Source of the DNA: Endomychus coccineus
Taxonomy: Eukaryota > Arthropoda > Insecta > Coleoptera > Endomychidae
Length of the DNA stretch: 64,000 bases
Assembly (NCBI GenBank): GCA_958510875.1
Contig: OY294069.1
Span: forward strand, 179,907,112 to 179,971,111
Direction of reading: 5' to 3'
In this document: piece after piece, positions 45,621 to 58,060 of the stretch
Layout of the letters: each line of letters opens with the position of its first letter
Numbering within the stretch: position 1 is the stretch's first letter
The notes under the pieces: generated by a model
Told to the model about the DNA's origin: nothing
Seen by the model: only the letters and a program-made list of their open reading frames with translations
The model's database searches: none
Program-made: the position numbers and the translations under genes

Positions 45621-47514
45621 CCCGAGTGGGTATCTCTGTCTCAAAATAACAATTTTTTGGGATCTGGAAAATTTGTTAATTTAAATTGTTTATAAACGGT
45701 CAATTTGTTAATAAAACAATTGTTGTGCCAATTTCTCATAGTAAGACTGGGTGATCAATGATTCTTATGACATCAAAAACATTTTGCAACAAGTTTCAGA
45801 CAAAGATCAACTGTAGAAAGATATTCCGAAATAAAATCTTCAAATGACTGTACTAAAAAGCATATATTGTAGTGCGAATGGAACGACTCGCAAGCATTTG
45901 TTGTTTCAGTGTTCCAAACATCTGTTGCGCATATTGATGGGGGATATTCTGCGGTTTAACAATGTAATTCAAATATTTTCCAAACTTCTTAAATTCTGGG
46001 AAGTAGTTGACATATGGAAGGTATACGATAAGCCTCAGCAACCTGGTCCGAACGTAAAAATGGTAATCCAAATATCCATCGCAGCCACATGCCAATTCAA
46101 GACTGATTGATTCTGTAATGACGAACAAATCCAAGCTCCTGGATTCTCCTAAACCATGCTTGACCATGGACAACGTGTTCGTAGAGATTGGTGAATGGCG
46201 AATTCGAAATCAATGACGACTTTATATGGAAAAAATAGTAACCGTTCCTACCAACATTTATCAATTATTAGTTGGAATAGAGCATCTTATGTATGGAAAA
46301 ATTATCAGGGAACAGGTATACATTACAAGCGCAGGTATCCACGTAAACCTTTATAATAGACCAAAACGAGTACATAGGCTTCGCGCGTAAACCATCTATT
46401 TTGAGGATTAATTTTACGACCTCGCTCGTAATACGTACACGGCCGATATAATGTTACTGATCAATGGGATTATATATGCTGAGGAGCTTATTTGCTACAT
46501 GCCGGGTAGGACATTAGGTATTTTACATCTGCAAATGAAAGATTAGCAATAAATTTTATTGTCATATTTGATAACATTGATCTGACCACCTATTGAAATA
46601 GCTATTGAACATATATTAAACAGAATATTTCCAGGTAAAATTGTAAAAGACAAGACCTGAACACTTTTAATTCTATTGAAATTCACCACAACTTCAACAA
46701 TAAAGCCATTTATCATTATTAAACATACAACTTAGGAATTCCAAATATACTTTTGGGAAACAGTTCTTGAAATATTAGCTGTATCAATTACTTTGTTTTT
46801 ATACCACTGTTATTAATAACATGAAAAAGTTACCGAAGTGTCATTATCAAACAATATGTTCGATAATGGCATTTTTCCATTTAATTATGATGATAAGTTA
46901 CCATAGAAATAAATAATGATCGATTTTTTAAATTGATTTGTCTCTTACTTTGTGATATGTTATTGTAATCATAAAATCAAGGTTTGCTTTGTTAACTATC
47001 ACTGAAATGAGTAAAAAAATTCGAAATTGTCCTGAATTTTTTTGTTCAATATGTCAGGGCGAAAAGGGAATTTAAATTTAAAAAATCAAATGAAGAAATG
47101 TGTTATTGACTTTGCTTATATTTTCATTAAACTAATTTATTAAATTTTTATTCCAGGTAATAGACGTTATTAGAGCTCTTTGAATCGTAGATGTGGTAAG
47201 TTAAAGATAGTTCAATACTTTTGGCGAGTCCTAGGTGTAAATTAATGATTCACTAATTGAGTAAGTTAAAGATGAATTAATTTCTATATTCGATTATACT
47301 TGAAACGTCTTGTCTAGACGTATCAGATTGAAAAGCTAAACTCGATATGCCTGGTATAACTTCAATATTGTATCAAAGTGTTGTAAAACAACATGCCTGC
47401 AGATATCTGATACAATAAATTTTATCAGCTTCTTCTTCATAAAGTAGCCATATCGCCACGTTATCCACACAACATATTCCAATATCATGAAGTTATCACC
47501 CGGAGTCATAGGAT
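45621..47514. other. no gene recognised
   Basis: AT-rich with remnants of the 34.9-35.5 kb repeat at about 45660-45730. Overlapping frames on both strands at 45844-46173 have no recognisable features. Confidence 0.5.
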
Positions 47515-48150
47515 ATCTTCGTCAAAATTCAGGATTGGGCTGCTGGAAGCTGTCCGATCCGAGATCCGACCTAACCGTTTTCTAGGCCGAGGTCTGTGCA
47601 ATCCGGACCTGTTCTCTGGAAAACCTAAACTACCGAGGTAGGCGAGTATATATCTGTACCAACATCTAAGCGACCATATATATGGTAACTTCTAGGCTTG
47701 TTTTGGAGTACAGGAGAACCCTGGCTGAATTGGCCAAAAGGAACAAACTTCAGCTAGTATGGGTATTCGCTCACTCTGGCCGATGAATTGGCCAAACGGG
47801 GTTCCCTAGGTACCCCCCAACGATCGAAATCTCATCGACCACTGAGCTCCATGTCATCAAAAGGCTATTGACTAGACAGTGGCTCTCGGTTTGGCAAAGT
47901 ACTACCGGTATGAGGCAGACGGAGCTCCATAACGCGGAGTTTCGCCCAAACCCTGGTGACACGACTCCTCACAGGATACTGTCATCTGAATAAACATCAA
48001 CACTTAATGGGCGTTGATGACCGAAGCGGGCAAAACTGCCTCTTATATCCTTGTATAATGTCCAGCACTAACTCCTCTCAGGCTACAACACCTCAACAGC
48101 CGGAGCCTTGTATCAAGGGGAGCACAATAGAACGGTCTAAGTGCTTGATT
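47515..48150 (+). pseudogene. RNase H-type LINE 3' end, second copy of the 41 kb family
   Basis: Contains LAELAKRNKLQLVWV and LADELAKRGSL, the end of the RNase H domain (the GN.E codons before ADELA are deleted), then 'ctagacagtggctctcggtttggc', the LTRLLTGYCHLNKHQHLMGV block and the same 3' UTR phrase 'gagccttgtatcaag' as at 41.3 kb. Multiple shifts. Confidence 0.8.
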
Positions 48151-50479
48151 GATCAATCGATGGAACTTTCGCGTTCCTTTCAAGACATTTGATAATTTGG
48201 GGTATAGAACTCCAAACTTAATGAGATTTCGGATATGGAGTGCCTTATGTTATACAAGGGTTCAATTTCTTATCGAAATAATAACATTTACTGAAATTGA
48301 GTTACATCAAAATTAGTTGTAAACATTTCTACTATAAACAACAATATTCATCTGTTATGACTACTTTTAAGTGACTTATAAATCAATTATAATAAACTTA
48401 CAATCGTGTATATAAATAACTAAATAAAACAGATAAAGTATAACAAAGAATGTAGATGTATAGAATAAGAAGAAGAATATTTCAAGTACTGAACTCACCC
48501 CAGAGTACTCACAAAGCACAATATAAGTATTCCGCCGATCATGCTGATGACTTAAATGGCCATTATATTAAAATCCTAAAGTTTAACGTGGAAACTGAAG
48601 TTGTTTAATCCTACTATAAAGACTTAAACATACCTCTAACAATATCCCAAGAAAATACGCAACAGTACAGCAATCGCAAATCTGTCATATCAATATATGA
48701 AAAAAAATTCTAAACCGCAAAATCAGTGCTGAAGGCATCGAAATCCGTAGTTATAGACAGGCCAAGGAAGTGATAAGGTTACCCTGTCAACAAACAGCGC
48801 AATATTACTCGAGGCTTTTTTGTTGTTGGGAGGTGGTTGAAACCCTTTATGGGTACCTTATGGGGTTGTAACATTCCACAAGCTAGTGTGGGAGTCCCTG
48901 AGTCCGCATTTTTACAGAAATCTCTACTTGGCACTGTCATACTTTGCGGCCGCTGTATAGACAACATCAGAGAGATCATGTTGGAGAAACTCTGGCCAAG
49001 AGTAGCAATAGTTAGGGTAGCTGGAGAGACACTAGAGAGATGTCTCCTACGGAGGTTGTATAATGGTCTTAATGAGGACTAAGTACTGGCCTTCCTCAAT
49101 CCAGAATCCTAATGTGCGAAATGATGAACTCGAGTGGTTGTTTTCATATTCCTGAAAAGGCCATATCTTTTGAATTGATAACTGCAACTGAACCGTATTT
49201 CTATTAATGAAAGTATACTTGAAATAATTCCCGTGAACTGTAAATTTCAGTCAAACCATTTAGAAAAATGGTCGGAAAATTACAAATGGTTTCTGTGTAG
49301 CGCTTCATTACTTCATTACTTGATTCACATTCTAAAAGTATGCCTCAACTTTCCAACATATTACACGAACACGAACAGGCAACTGGGATTTATTGTATAA
49401 AATAGAATTTCTAGAAATATTAATTTCGACGATGCCAACAGAGATCTAGGAAAATCCAATTACGAATTTGCCGGACCTCGTAAACCCAACTCCAGCTTGA
49501 TACTTTAAATTGGATATAATTTTTAATCCAACAACATTCCTAATTAAGTTTGTTAGTGTTCGTTTCACGTTTACTTTTCATCTCGATTCGTTGAATGTTG
49601 AATCATATTTTTACGATGGAACACGCATCTTTGACGTGGTTCTTTTTTTTCAATCACTTTAAGTACTCATGCCACGGAAGTTCCCGTTTACTTCGGAGTT
49701 AATTACGGAGTAAATAATTGCTTCAACTTGTACTCTATTGCTCTTTCATCAGGAACATTTACTTTTCCTGGAAGTTCCGATGAATTTTCTAAAGACAAAG
49801 AGTCTTGTTTCCTTAATCGAATGATATCGTTTGATATTTTTATACAAATTCATACTTTCTCATTTATATAATGGAAATTGTGAGATCTTTTTGACTCGGA
49901 GACTTCTGTGGAAAGCGATTCGAAAACAATCTAGCTTCCCATGTCACGGGAGCTTTTGATGTTAGAATCTTAGTTTTAGACTGCCCAGATGATCCCACCT
50001 TCAATGTTGGCAATGCAAATACCTTCCGGCATTCCAAATTGCTTAAATCCCCAAGCCATAAAAGCAATATTTTGCACTTATTATTTTAGAAAATACCTCG
50101 ATACTACCGTTGAAATTTATAAAAAACGTTCCAGCGGTGATATTTTTTCATAACAATATCAATTAATTACTTCCACTACCAATTTGTTTACTATTAGCTT
50201 TATTTTTTATGTAAACCAATCCAGGAAGTCGATTTCCGCAGACTTCTAATTGTCGTATCAATTTGCAACTCGCATAACCATACAATAATATAGTATTATT
50301 GACCTTCGAGCTACCATTCTTCATATATAAATTATACAAACAATGAATTAATTAAAACGCTTCTATTAGCTTCATATTTGCTACCGCTTGGGGGTATTTG
50401 AGCCACTTCTAACGCCCTCTCGCATTTCCTAGTATTCGAGAAAATAAAACACTAAAATAGGTCAAACCTTCCATCACTG
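48151..50479. other. no gene recognised
   Basis: Frames at 48779-49082 on both strands overlap a less AT-rich patch (48770-49090), but no motif is recognisable. The remainder is AT-rich. Confidence 0.45.
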
Positions 50480-50760
50480 GCGCAGTTGAATGGATTGAAA
50501 TGCAGTTTTCTGCATTCCGTTCAGTAATTTAGAAATGTTGTGCCCCGCTTGTTTTTTGCGGAAAAAATGTATTGCTTTTTTACAGCCAAAAAATTCAATT
50601 TTCTGAGTGCACTTTTTGAGGTGAATAAAAAAACGGAGTCGAATTGTTTTCTCGGGGGTTTTTGGAATCACTGATCACAAATATTTCCTGAGGGCCCCTT
50701 CGACCACCTCCGCGGTATACAGGGGTCCTGACACCCTGGATATCGATGAACTTCATTAAA
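50480..50760 (+). repeat. G-rich repeat family, single diverged unit
   Basis: 'tctcgggggtttttggaatcactgatcacaaat' and '...gtcctgacaccctgg' match the unit at 62.1 kb; the preceding 'gcagttttctgcattc' hairpin region corresponds to 62000-62060 there. Confidence 0.6.
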
Positions 50761-51377
50761 AATTATTTTTTGATGCTTGTCAACTGTTCGAGTGAGGATA
50801 TGAAGGTGGCTAATGAAGATTACGACATGCAAAAACTTTCCCGCATATACATATATATTACACTTTTTTTGACAAATGTAATCATACTCTGGTCCAAAAG
50901 AAATAATGGGAAATGAAAAAAAATTAATAAAACAATGAATTTATGAAATAAAAATATGTTGCAAGTAAAATTATTAAGACATGCGAAAAGTGCTCAATAT
51001 ATATCTGATTTTTTTAATAGAAATTTAATCGTAATTCAACATATTAATAAAATGATTCACGAAAGATGTAAATATAAATCTCTGAAAGGATAGTAGATCA
51101 TCGATGAACATTTCGATTCGATGCCCCCCTATAGATCAACTATTCACGCACATTCATCTAAAGCTCAATCGTTTTTAAATGAGGAGTGTAGGTTAGAGTA
51201 TGGATGGTAATTAATCAGACAGTACTCGTTCAATGACAGCATCTACGTTATCATATATTTCCTATGTTAAATTATCTAAGTTATCTTCATCATTCAGAAA
51301 ATTTAATTCCATATCTCTTAATGTACTTGTACACGAAATTGTAGCCAATTAGGCAAAGAAACTTCAAACTTGTTTAT
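50761..51377. other. no gene or element recognised
   Basis: Extremely AT-rich sequence. Confidence 0.5.
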
Positions 51378-52153
51378 ACCGGGATATCAAAAAGTATCTT
51401 GGTCAAGGGTGGTTGTGGAATCTAAAACGTATGTCTTAGTTTACGTTTGAAATAATTGTCACTGTCACACTGATATCATCAATAACCTACAAATTTCATA
51501 CCTATTTATTTCAGTTGTAAAACAATAATGAATACAAATCAATATAGTAATAAAAATTGCCGAAATGTTAACTTTGAACCTTTTGAAAGGTCGGGATAGC
51601 CACAAACCGGGTCGAAAACGGTTTTAAAATAGTTAATTTTCGATAAATGGAATGACGTTCACGTGAGAAGCCCGTAGCTTGCGAGTTGGAAAAGTGCAAA
51701 AGTTAGGAACATAGAACATCTTTACGAGGGCTTTTTGCGTACCGTTTTCGCTCCATGTAGTTAGATTTAGTCACGATACGCACCCGACGGCCCTTCTTTT
51801 TTCCAAAAATTCTGTATAAATAGGAAAATTTAATTAAAATAGAAGCAGGTACTCTCAGGTCTCAACTGACGCGTAGCGAGCTTCTCGAGGGAAACGTCAA
51901 AATGATTTCGTTCGAAGCTAATTACATAGGACGTCTGGCGCTCATGCAATTATGTTTTCAGATAATTCGAACCTTCTAATTTCGATAGGCCGGAGTCTGA
52001 AGCGCTAGAGACTTCTGAGTGTTATAACATTTGTATAAAATTGCGAAATTTCGCACTTTTAGAAACTTCAAATTAATTAATTTGACACAAGTAAAGACAC
52101 ACGTTTTAGATTCCACAACCACCCTTGACCAAGATACTTTTTGTTGTCCCGGT
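51378..52153. mobile_element. non-autonomous TIR element, about 776 bp
   Basis: Left terminus 'accgggatatcaaaaagta' with 'tcttggtcaagggtggttgt' is the reverse complement of the right terminus ('ccacccttgaccaagatac' to 'ttgttgtcccggt'); the arms are about 60 bp with few mismatches. The interior has no transposase. It contains 'tataaatagg' at about 51817 and GC-richer stretches. Target-site duplication is unclear. Superfamily unknown. Confidence 0.75.
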
Positions 52154-52257
52154 ACTTACCCAGAACATTTCTCAGTCGGTTCTATTGAAATATATAAGAA
52201 CCGGGATGATGTCTTTGAATGAGTATTGTCAAATTTTTTACCAACCATAATAATACT

Positions 52258-52560
52258 CTAAATTGCCCTTCTGAATTAGCTAGATATTTGTCTTTTATTT
52301 CAAGAGTGATAAACTTTCTTGAGAAATGGTGTGAGCTGTATTTAAAATATTATTATTCACCATTATTTTTCTAGGTATGTAATTCAAGAGGGATGGAAAA
52401 GTATTAGCTAAAAGGCAAATTATATATACCCTACTGATTTCAAATAGCATTTAGATAGGCATGATTTAGTTTCCTCTGATAATGGCTACTTTGCAACTGA
52501 TAGGCCCTCTGCACTTTTTGTGTTATAGTGTACCCACAGTGTGAACTCTTTTATAGTTTA
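52258..52560. repeat. Penelope-like family 1 fragments, mixed orientation
   Basis: 52265-52375 is a minus-strand piece ('gtgataaactttcttgagaaatggtgtga'); 52480-52560 is a plus-strand, degenerate tail ('gataatggctactttgcaactgataggcc', 'agtgtgaactcttttatag'). A decayed head-to-head pair like that at 9.9 kb. Confidence 0.55.
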
Positions 52561-52881
52561 TTGAGTGAAGAGTGTTACATGGAAATGAACGCGATTCCAT
52601 GGAATGTGAGGTGGAAAACTTGACATTCGCAAGTTTCCGTCACCTTTTTCGATTAAATTAAAAGCACAAACTATTCCAAACATGGTAGCGGCGGAACTCA
52701 AAATACTATAGAATCACATATTATTATATTGAAATTCCATTGGCATTCCATACAAGTGAGCTTGAAATTCCGCTATCTTCTGTAATTCATACCGACACCG
52801 TAATTTCAAGAATTCAACCATATTCTATTATTATGATAATACTAAAAACCGCTTACAAATTGTATGTTCACTTCTAAATAA

Positions 52882-53127
52882 ATAACTATAGTTTTTTCGA
52901 CCTTCATTTGCCTGGCATCAATTCAAATTTTTTGTTGGCGTTATCCAACGGATGATGATTATCCATACGATCTTCAAGAATATCTTGAAATAGATTTTCC
53001 GGAATTACAACACTGTACAATGGATGGCAGTTGTTCTGCATCATTTTTGTGGAGACGTGCAGGAGTAGCCGTGCTCATTTATAGTCGCTTCGAGAAATCT
53101 GCTGCGGAGGCTATTTCAGAAGTATGA
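52882..53127 (+). CDS. unassigned 81-codon open frame, possible exon
   Basis: The frame is open from a stop at 52879 to the stop at 53125. It has no Met near its start. The peptide has a hydrophobic beginning (FSTFICLASIQIFCW), an acidic, Tyr-rich middle (YPTDDDYPYDLQEYLEIDFP), a Cys pair (HCTMDGSC) and ends LWRRAGVAVLIYSRF plus an Ala-rich tail. Codon texture is markedly more protein-like than the surrounding AT-rich DNA. A possible acceptor (ctatag, 52886-52891) and donor (gaa|gtatga at 53122) would make it an internal exon. I do not recognise the family. It may be part of a nested host gene, a retrotransposed exon or a transposon piece. Confidence 0.35.
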   Translation: MTIVFSTFICLASIQIFCWRYPTDDDYPYDLQEYLEIDFPELQHCTMDGSCSASFLWRRAGVAVLIYSRFEKSAAEAISEV

Positions 53128-53724
53128 TTTTATAATTATTTTAGTTTCCACTAAGTGGAAATCTTAATTTTGAAGCGTTAACTTAACAATGCAGTTAAAA
53201 AAGCAGAAAAATGAGATTATGAAATATCAGCTTCACAATAATACTTATAATATAATAGTGACAATCAAGAAAGTGAATTTTATTTGTTTAACAATGAACA
53301 TCACGAAGCAACAAGTCATTTTTTTTCTTACTAGGGAAAATTACAAGTCGATGAAACGGGAGACCAGCGGCGGTACTTAATTAAGAATGATTAGGATTAT
53401 TAGAACCCAAGAGAATTAACTCACGCACTTACAAAATACAGGGTATTTTTTAATTTGTTCACAACATTCACAGGGGTGATTCTCTTCAGAAAATTGAGGT
53501 GTCTTCCGTTTATTTTTCTTATCAAAACCCCTCCTCTCCACGTTGTACCCCTCAAAAGTTGGAGGTAAAAATACAATAATACGTTTCCGCGTAGTGTAAA
53601 ATCATTTCAACTCTCGGAAGAGGGAGAATTAACCTTCTACAGAGGAAGATGCATCTTCTTGAATGCACTTCCAGGAGCTAAAATTCATTATGAAAAAAAG
53701 TGTCCAAATATAGTCGGAATAGAC
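53128..53724. other. no gene recognised
   Basis: The frame 53189-53380 has no recognisable features. A less AT-rich patch at 53500-53660 is unassigned. Confidence 0.45.
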
Positions 53725-54040
53725 TAGAATTTCTTGCTCGGGGGTTCTTGGGGTCGGAATGGAGCAACGACGCACGTGGGAGCCAGGGCATCCTGGTACC
53801 CACCTCTTCTCCAGGAAATTCGTGAAAATATCTTCTGCAATGGAATGAAACTTGTTAGGGAGGTTCTCTGGAGGTTGCCGGTCATGACCATGACCCTTAA
53901 GTCATCTACTGGTCAAGATATCCTGTTGACCTAGTTCGTCTCCAGAGATTGTTTTCAATATGCTCTGAAATGCAACCAAATTCGTCTCTAGGTTTTTTTT
54001 GGAACGCTGATTATGATCCTGGAGTCGGAGTTAATAGATG
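53725..54040 (+). repeat. G-rich repeat family, diverged unit
   Basis: 'ttgctcgggggttcttggggtc', 'ccagggcatcctggtacc' and 'ggttttttttggaacgctgat' follow the 62.1 kb arrangement. An open frame at 53734-53934 simply reads through it. Confidence 0.6.
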
Positions 54041-54599
54041 ATGCATCTTATCTAAGGATCTTGCACTATAATCGAACTTTATTGAGTTTTTCAAGTGCGG
54101 AAAAAATAATAGTGTGATATTTTTGATTTTAATGGCAATAATTTTGAAAATTTCAGCAATTAAGTTTGTTTTGATAAGGATGACTTCTACAATCAATTTT
54201 TGATAAAGCGTTAAAATCGGTTCAGCCGCTTTTTTATTCAACTTCTTGGGCATTATTTCCTCGACTAATGGGTGAATCACGTAATAAAAGTCCACTTTTC
54301 CAGCCTATAACTCTTCAAAGTTTCATGGAACTTTGGAATCAAACTACGTTCAGTTTGTCCTATGTACAAGACATTACACAGTCTTCACCGTCAGATTTCT
54401 TCAATTTATTTTTTTTTAATTTGAATAAATTTATTTCTTATAGTCTGGGAGCCAGAGATATATTGATGGTCTGAATATTAACCCGATGACACTACGGTTT
54501 ATTGTTAGAGGACGGTTCGATGACCAATTCATCTCACAGACTGAACTTTCGCCGGCTGCTAGATCTCGTGATACAGCCTCAGCAAGCCTAAACTATACT
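54041..54599. other. no gene recognised
   Basis: Frames at 54011-54295 (minus) and 54268-54474 (plus) overlap and have no recognisable features. Confidence 0.45.
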
Positions 54600-54695
54600 A
54601 TAATACTACCTATAGTAGTTTACTCTGATGATGGCTACTTGGTAGCTGAAAAGTCCCCAGTACTTCAACTATATTTTAGAGGATAAGGCTGTTTC
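54600..54695 (+). repeat. Penelope-like family 1 tail, plus strand
   Basis: 'tactctgatgatggctacttggtagctgaaaag' with the CTGATGA...GAAA core at 54625-54651, then the shared tail to 'ggataaggctgtttcttt'. Confidence 0.7.
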
Positions 54696-55437
54696 TTTCT
54701 AATCTTTAACCGCGAATTGTAAAGGATGGTATTGACAAAAATATATGGAAGAAACACCTTGTATATTATTAATGTTACAATTACGTAATTGAGGAAGTGA
54801 AATAAAGTCGGTCAAAATAAGTTTCAAAAGTATTAAACCGCTAGAGTTCTGACCAAAAAGTATTTACGAACTCTCTCAACATCATTGTCCGAACGGAACT
54901 ACTAATTTATAAAACACGATTTCAGACGAAAATACTATTTCGCATATCGCTTCCTCTTTAACCTGTACAATTAATTATTTATAGAAATAATGTGTGTGGC
55001 TAATGTAAATTTCAGCATACGTTTTCCTCGAAAGCATTTTCAAATATTGTTTCTCCAACATGTGACCGGCGCCTATCAAAGTATGGTTCGAATCAATCCT
55101 ACTCACTAATTCGGCTCGGTTTATTTTGATTCCTTGAAAGTTTGTGTTAAGTAATTTTTCAATCGCACCTACTACGCAAATCACGTACACTTCTCAAAAT
55201 CATAATCGAAATTTCCTTTGAATGTAAAGGCCAGTAAAAACAATTGATTGTTCTTTATTAACTGTTTTTTTTAATATTAGTATGATAATAATAGAACTGA
55301 GAGCAGTTAATGAGCTAGTCTGCTTTTCTAAAACCTGTACGTACGTGTGATAGCAATATGTCATACGATGAACATCAACTCAAAGTTTCATAGACTTAAA
55401 AATTTCCCAAAGAACTAATAGCCTGAAGATATACACT
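54696..55437. other. unassigned minus-strand coding-like piece, otherwise empty
   Basis: Minus frame 55190-54975 reads NTNFQGIKINRAELVSRIDS and TLIGAGHMLEKQYLKMLSRK, with a natural amino-acid texture, but I cannot name the family. The rest is AT-rich. Confidence 0.35.
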
Positions 55438-55690
55438 AATACTATTGATAAGAAATAATCCCCCTTCTCCACTAAAAATACTATCACGGTACTGAGGACA
55501 TGTCGGCTACCAAGCCAGTTTAAATACTACAATGGGTTGCCCTCAGCTGGGCATAAATCGGAATTTAATAAATTGCTTCTTTGTTTAACCATTTCCATCC
55601 CTTCTCAATGACCTAGATATTTGTCTGTATCGTGCTTTAAGAGTGACAAACTTTCTTTAGAAATGGTGTGATTTGTATGAAACTATATGA
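55438..55690 (-). repeat. Penelope-like family 1 tail
   Basis: Same minus-strand tail as at 43755 with a deletion after 'cggctaccaag'. It ends at the start of a CR1-like fragment. Confidence 0.65.
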
Positions 55691-56265
55691 AGATAAAAAT
55701 TGAGCTTCTGTTGAATATAAGACAATTTGTAAGGAACTGAAAAAGCTAGTTAATGATTCAAAACCTAAATCGTTGAATAATTATATAGAAAATGCAGAAA
55801 ACAAAAGTAAAGCAGTGTGGAGTGTGATACATTCTAGTCTTACAAATTTAAATGGAGATTATAGACACAACGTAAATATCTTAAATGCAATCAATACAGT
55901 TTTCTCAATCAGAGCCCAAATTTAAATAGTAGAATCAATACTAACAAGAAAATTAATAATCGCAACTTTTATCTTTTTCCTACTTGCATAGAGGAAGTAA
56001 CCAACATAGTAAAATTTCTAAGAAACACAAACTCAATAGGGCATGATCAGATTCTAATTGAATTGGTCAAATACGCTCTACTAGAATTGGCAGCTCCCCT
56101 TACGTACATTATCAACAATTGTCTGATTCAGGGCACATTTCCAGATGAGTTGAATCTTGCTCAGATTCTCCCTATTCATAAGAAGGGACCAACAAATATT
56201 ATTTCGAATTATAGACCTATTACTCTGCTGAGTAATCTTATCAAAGTGTTTGAAAAAATTATATT
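55691..56265 (+). pseudogene. CR1-like LINE, start of reverse transcriptase
   Basis: Plus strand: KSKAVWSVIHSSLTNLNGD (the linker before RT), IEEVTNIVKFLRNTNSIGHD (K....K.AG.D block) and, open from 56063, CLIQGTFPDELNLAQILPIH, KKGPTNIISNYRPITLLSNL and KVFEKIIF: the first RT motifs, of the CR1/Jockey type. It stops abruptly at 'atatttcct', where the G-rich repeat begins. Catalytic motifs are missing. The protein resembles what the 24.8-25.7 kb copy lacks, so both may be one family. Confidence 0.8.
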
Positions 56266-56269
56266 TCCT

Positions 56270-56720
56270 TTCAATTTCCGACCAAATTTCGAAAAAAAAC
56301 CTGGTGAAGACCCTCACAACCAAGACCTCCTAGTCCCCAGGTACATCATATGGATTTTTCGATATCATGTTCGTGATCAGCGACCCCAAAAACCCTTGAG
56401 TAACCAAATTCGTTACATTCACATAAACACTGGCTCAAATATCCAGGAGGCGACCTAGACAACAAAGCCACCTTGGCTTCACGTGTATTGAGGATTTTTT
56501 TTTAATAGCAGAATCGTGTTCAGCAACCTCGATAACCTCCCTGGTAAACATTTCGGTTGAATTTCCAAGCAAATTCCGAGGAAACGTCGTAGATGACCCT
56601 CACAACCAGGTCTTCCTGGTGCCCAGATACATCATATAGTTTTTCTGACATTATATTCGTGTTTAGGGACCCCAAAAACCCCCTAGTAACGAATTTGGGT
56701 CCCTTTCCACAATGTATTAC
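56270..56720 (-). repeat. G-rich repeat array, minus orientation
   Basis: On the minus strand this reads as the 62.1 kb array: 'gggtttttggggtcgctgatcacgaa', 'tacctggggactaggagg', 'tgagggtcttcacc'. At least two A units and one B unit. The flanking 'aatacattgtggaaa' and 'tgcattttt..atgca' region (to about 56800) is also shared. Confidence 0.75.
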
Positions 56721-56929
56721 CGATTAATGAGTTTTTTTTATTTGCTTCAAAATTTGCACAAAGCAAAAATGCATTTTTTCGATGCAGATATGCAGTTTCT
56801 CATTTGTATAAGATTTAAAAAAGGGCAAATGGAGTATATGCATCAAGGAATCGGATGCAAAAAACCGCATTTCAATCCATGTTACTGCACAAATTTTGGA
56901 CCTAAAATGTTATATTTCTTCGACTATCT

Positions 56930-57150
56930 AGCGAATATGACTATGTCGTTGGCATAACTCTGACAGAGTATGCCAAGGCCAGTCAGTGGTCCACAATTAA
57001 GCACATAAGTATGTAGGCATCCCCTAGTTGTGCAAATGGAAATAGTTTCTGCTATTCTGGTAGAGAGCAGTTGCGATAACCTCCTGGTTGTCCTTCTATC
57101 TGCTCCTCTGTCTTCTAGTGCTCTTTTGATTTCTTCATGTGATGTATTAT
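56930..57150 (-). pseudogene. RNase H-type LINE, RT palm fragment
   Basis: Minus strand: ALEDRGADRRTTRRLSQLLS and TRIAETISICTTRGCL (the R...........GCPQG region), then, after a deletion, SYANDIVIF, a changed YADDIVI at about 56962-56937. Very short; belongs with R1-like elements. Confidence 0.6.
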
Positions 57151-57959
57151 CAGAAGTATGAAATACGTGTCGTTAAAATTTGCTTGAAAACAAGTTTCTA
57201 CAAAAAGAAGAAATGACTCGTTTCCTAATGTTCTCTGACGCAGATCAAGCCCATTTCATTCATCGTCAATTATTGAATAACTGATATGAAAGATAATTTG
57301 ATCTGGGAGAAATCCCTTCCGGTACTCCCACCAATCCACAAAACAGGTCCGCAATAAAAAATTGGAGCGTATAATGTAAAATTAGTTCACCATTGAGATT
57401 TCCCATCTGAACCAAGATACAAGATCCTTACTTACCTGAACTCAATAGCTATTGATAATAGAATTGACCCGATTTCTTAAATTATATTGATTCGGTTATT
57501 ATTAACGTCTCGTACAAATATTTATAACTTGAACAAAAATCGATCCTTCTTCCTGATACACGTTTATTAAAGTTTGGTGCCCAATAATGGCCAACTGCAC
57601 GCGTCACATTTTAATTAAGATTGAAATCATCAATTAACTCATCTCCGTATATTGTATTCCTAGCACTTGACACGCATAATATCGGATATAATTATGAAAA
57701 TTATGCGCATTGGGTTTGTTTACAATGTAACTGTGACCTGACACGTATCTTTAAATTATCGGCACGAATCTGAATTCGTTATCATAATAATAATTGTCAA
57801 TACAAACTGATTTGGTATCTTGTTTATGTCCCTCCAATTAGGGATTTGTCAATTCCGCCACACTCCCACCGGAGTTTTCCAATGAGGATGATGATTGGAA
57901 AATGAAATGACCACCATACTCAAAATCTTATAACTGTCTCTGCTTGTGATTTGTGTTTA
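57151..57959. other. no gene or element recognised
   Basis: AT-rich sequence without recognisable content. Confidence 0.5.
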
Positions 57960-58060
57960 TTTAATAATGATTCTTGAACCAGGTATGAATAATACATACA
58001 TTGTGGGGAATAGGTCACATTAACACGTCTCGGTCTCACGACCATCATCAGACAACGTAT
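57960..58060 (-). repeat. Penelope-like family 2 arm
   Basis: 'taatgattcttgaaccaggtatgaat' and 'cacgtctcggtctcacgaccatcatcag' match 22.5 and 31.2 kb. The core has GAGA in place of GAAA. Confidence 0.65.

Noticed and set aside
45844..46173. Overlapping frames of 88 and 106 codons on opposite strands
   Set aside because: They mirror each other on opposite strands and neither has a recognisable motif.
48779..49082. Frames on both strands in a less AT-rich patch
   Set aside because: Mutually overlapping with no recognisable domain or splice sites.
53734..53934. 66-codon frame
   Set aside because: Reads through a diverged unit of the same G-rich repeat.
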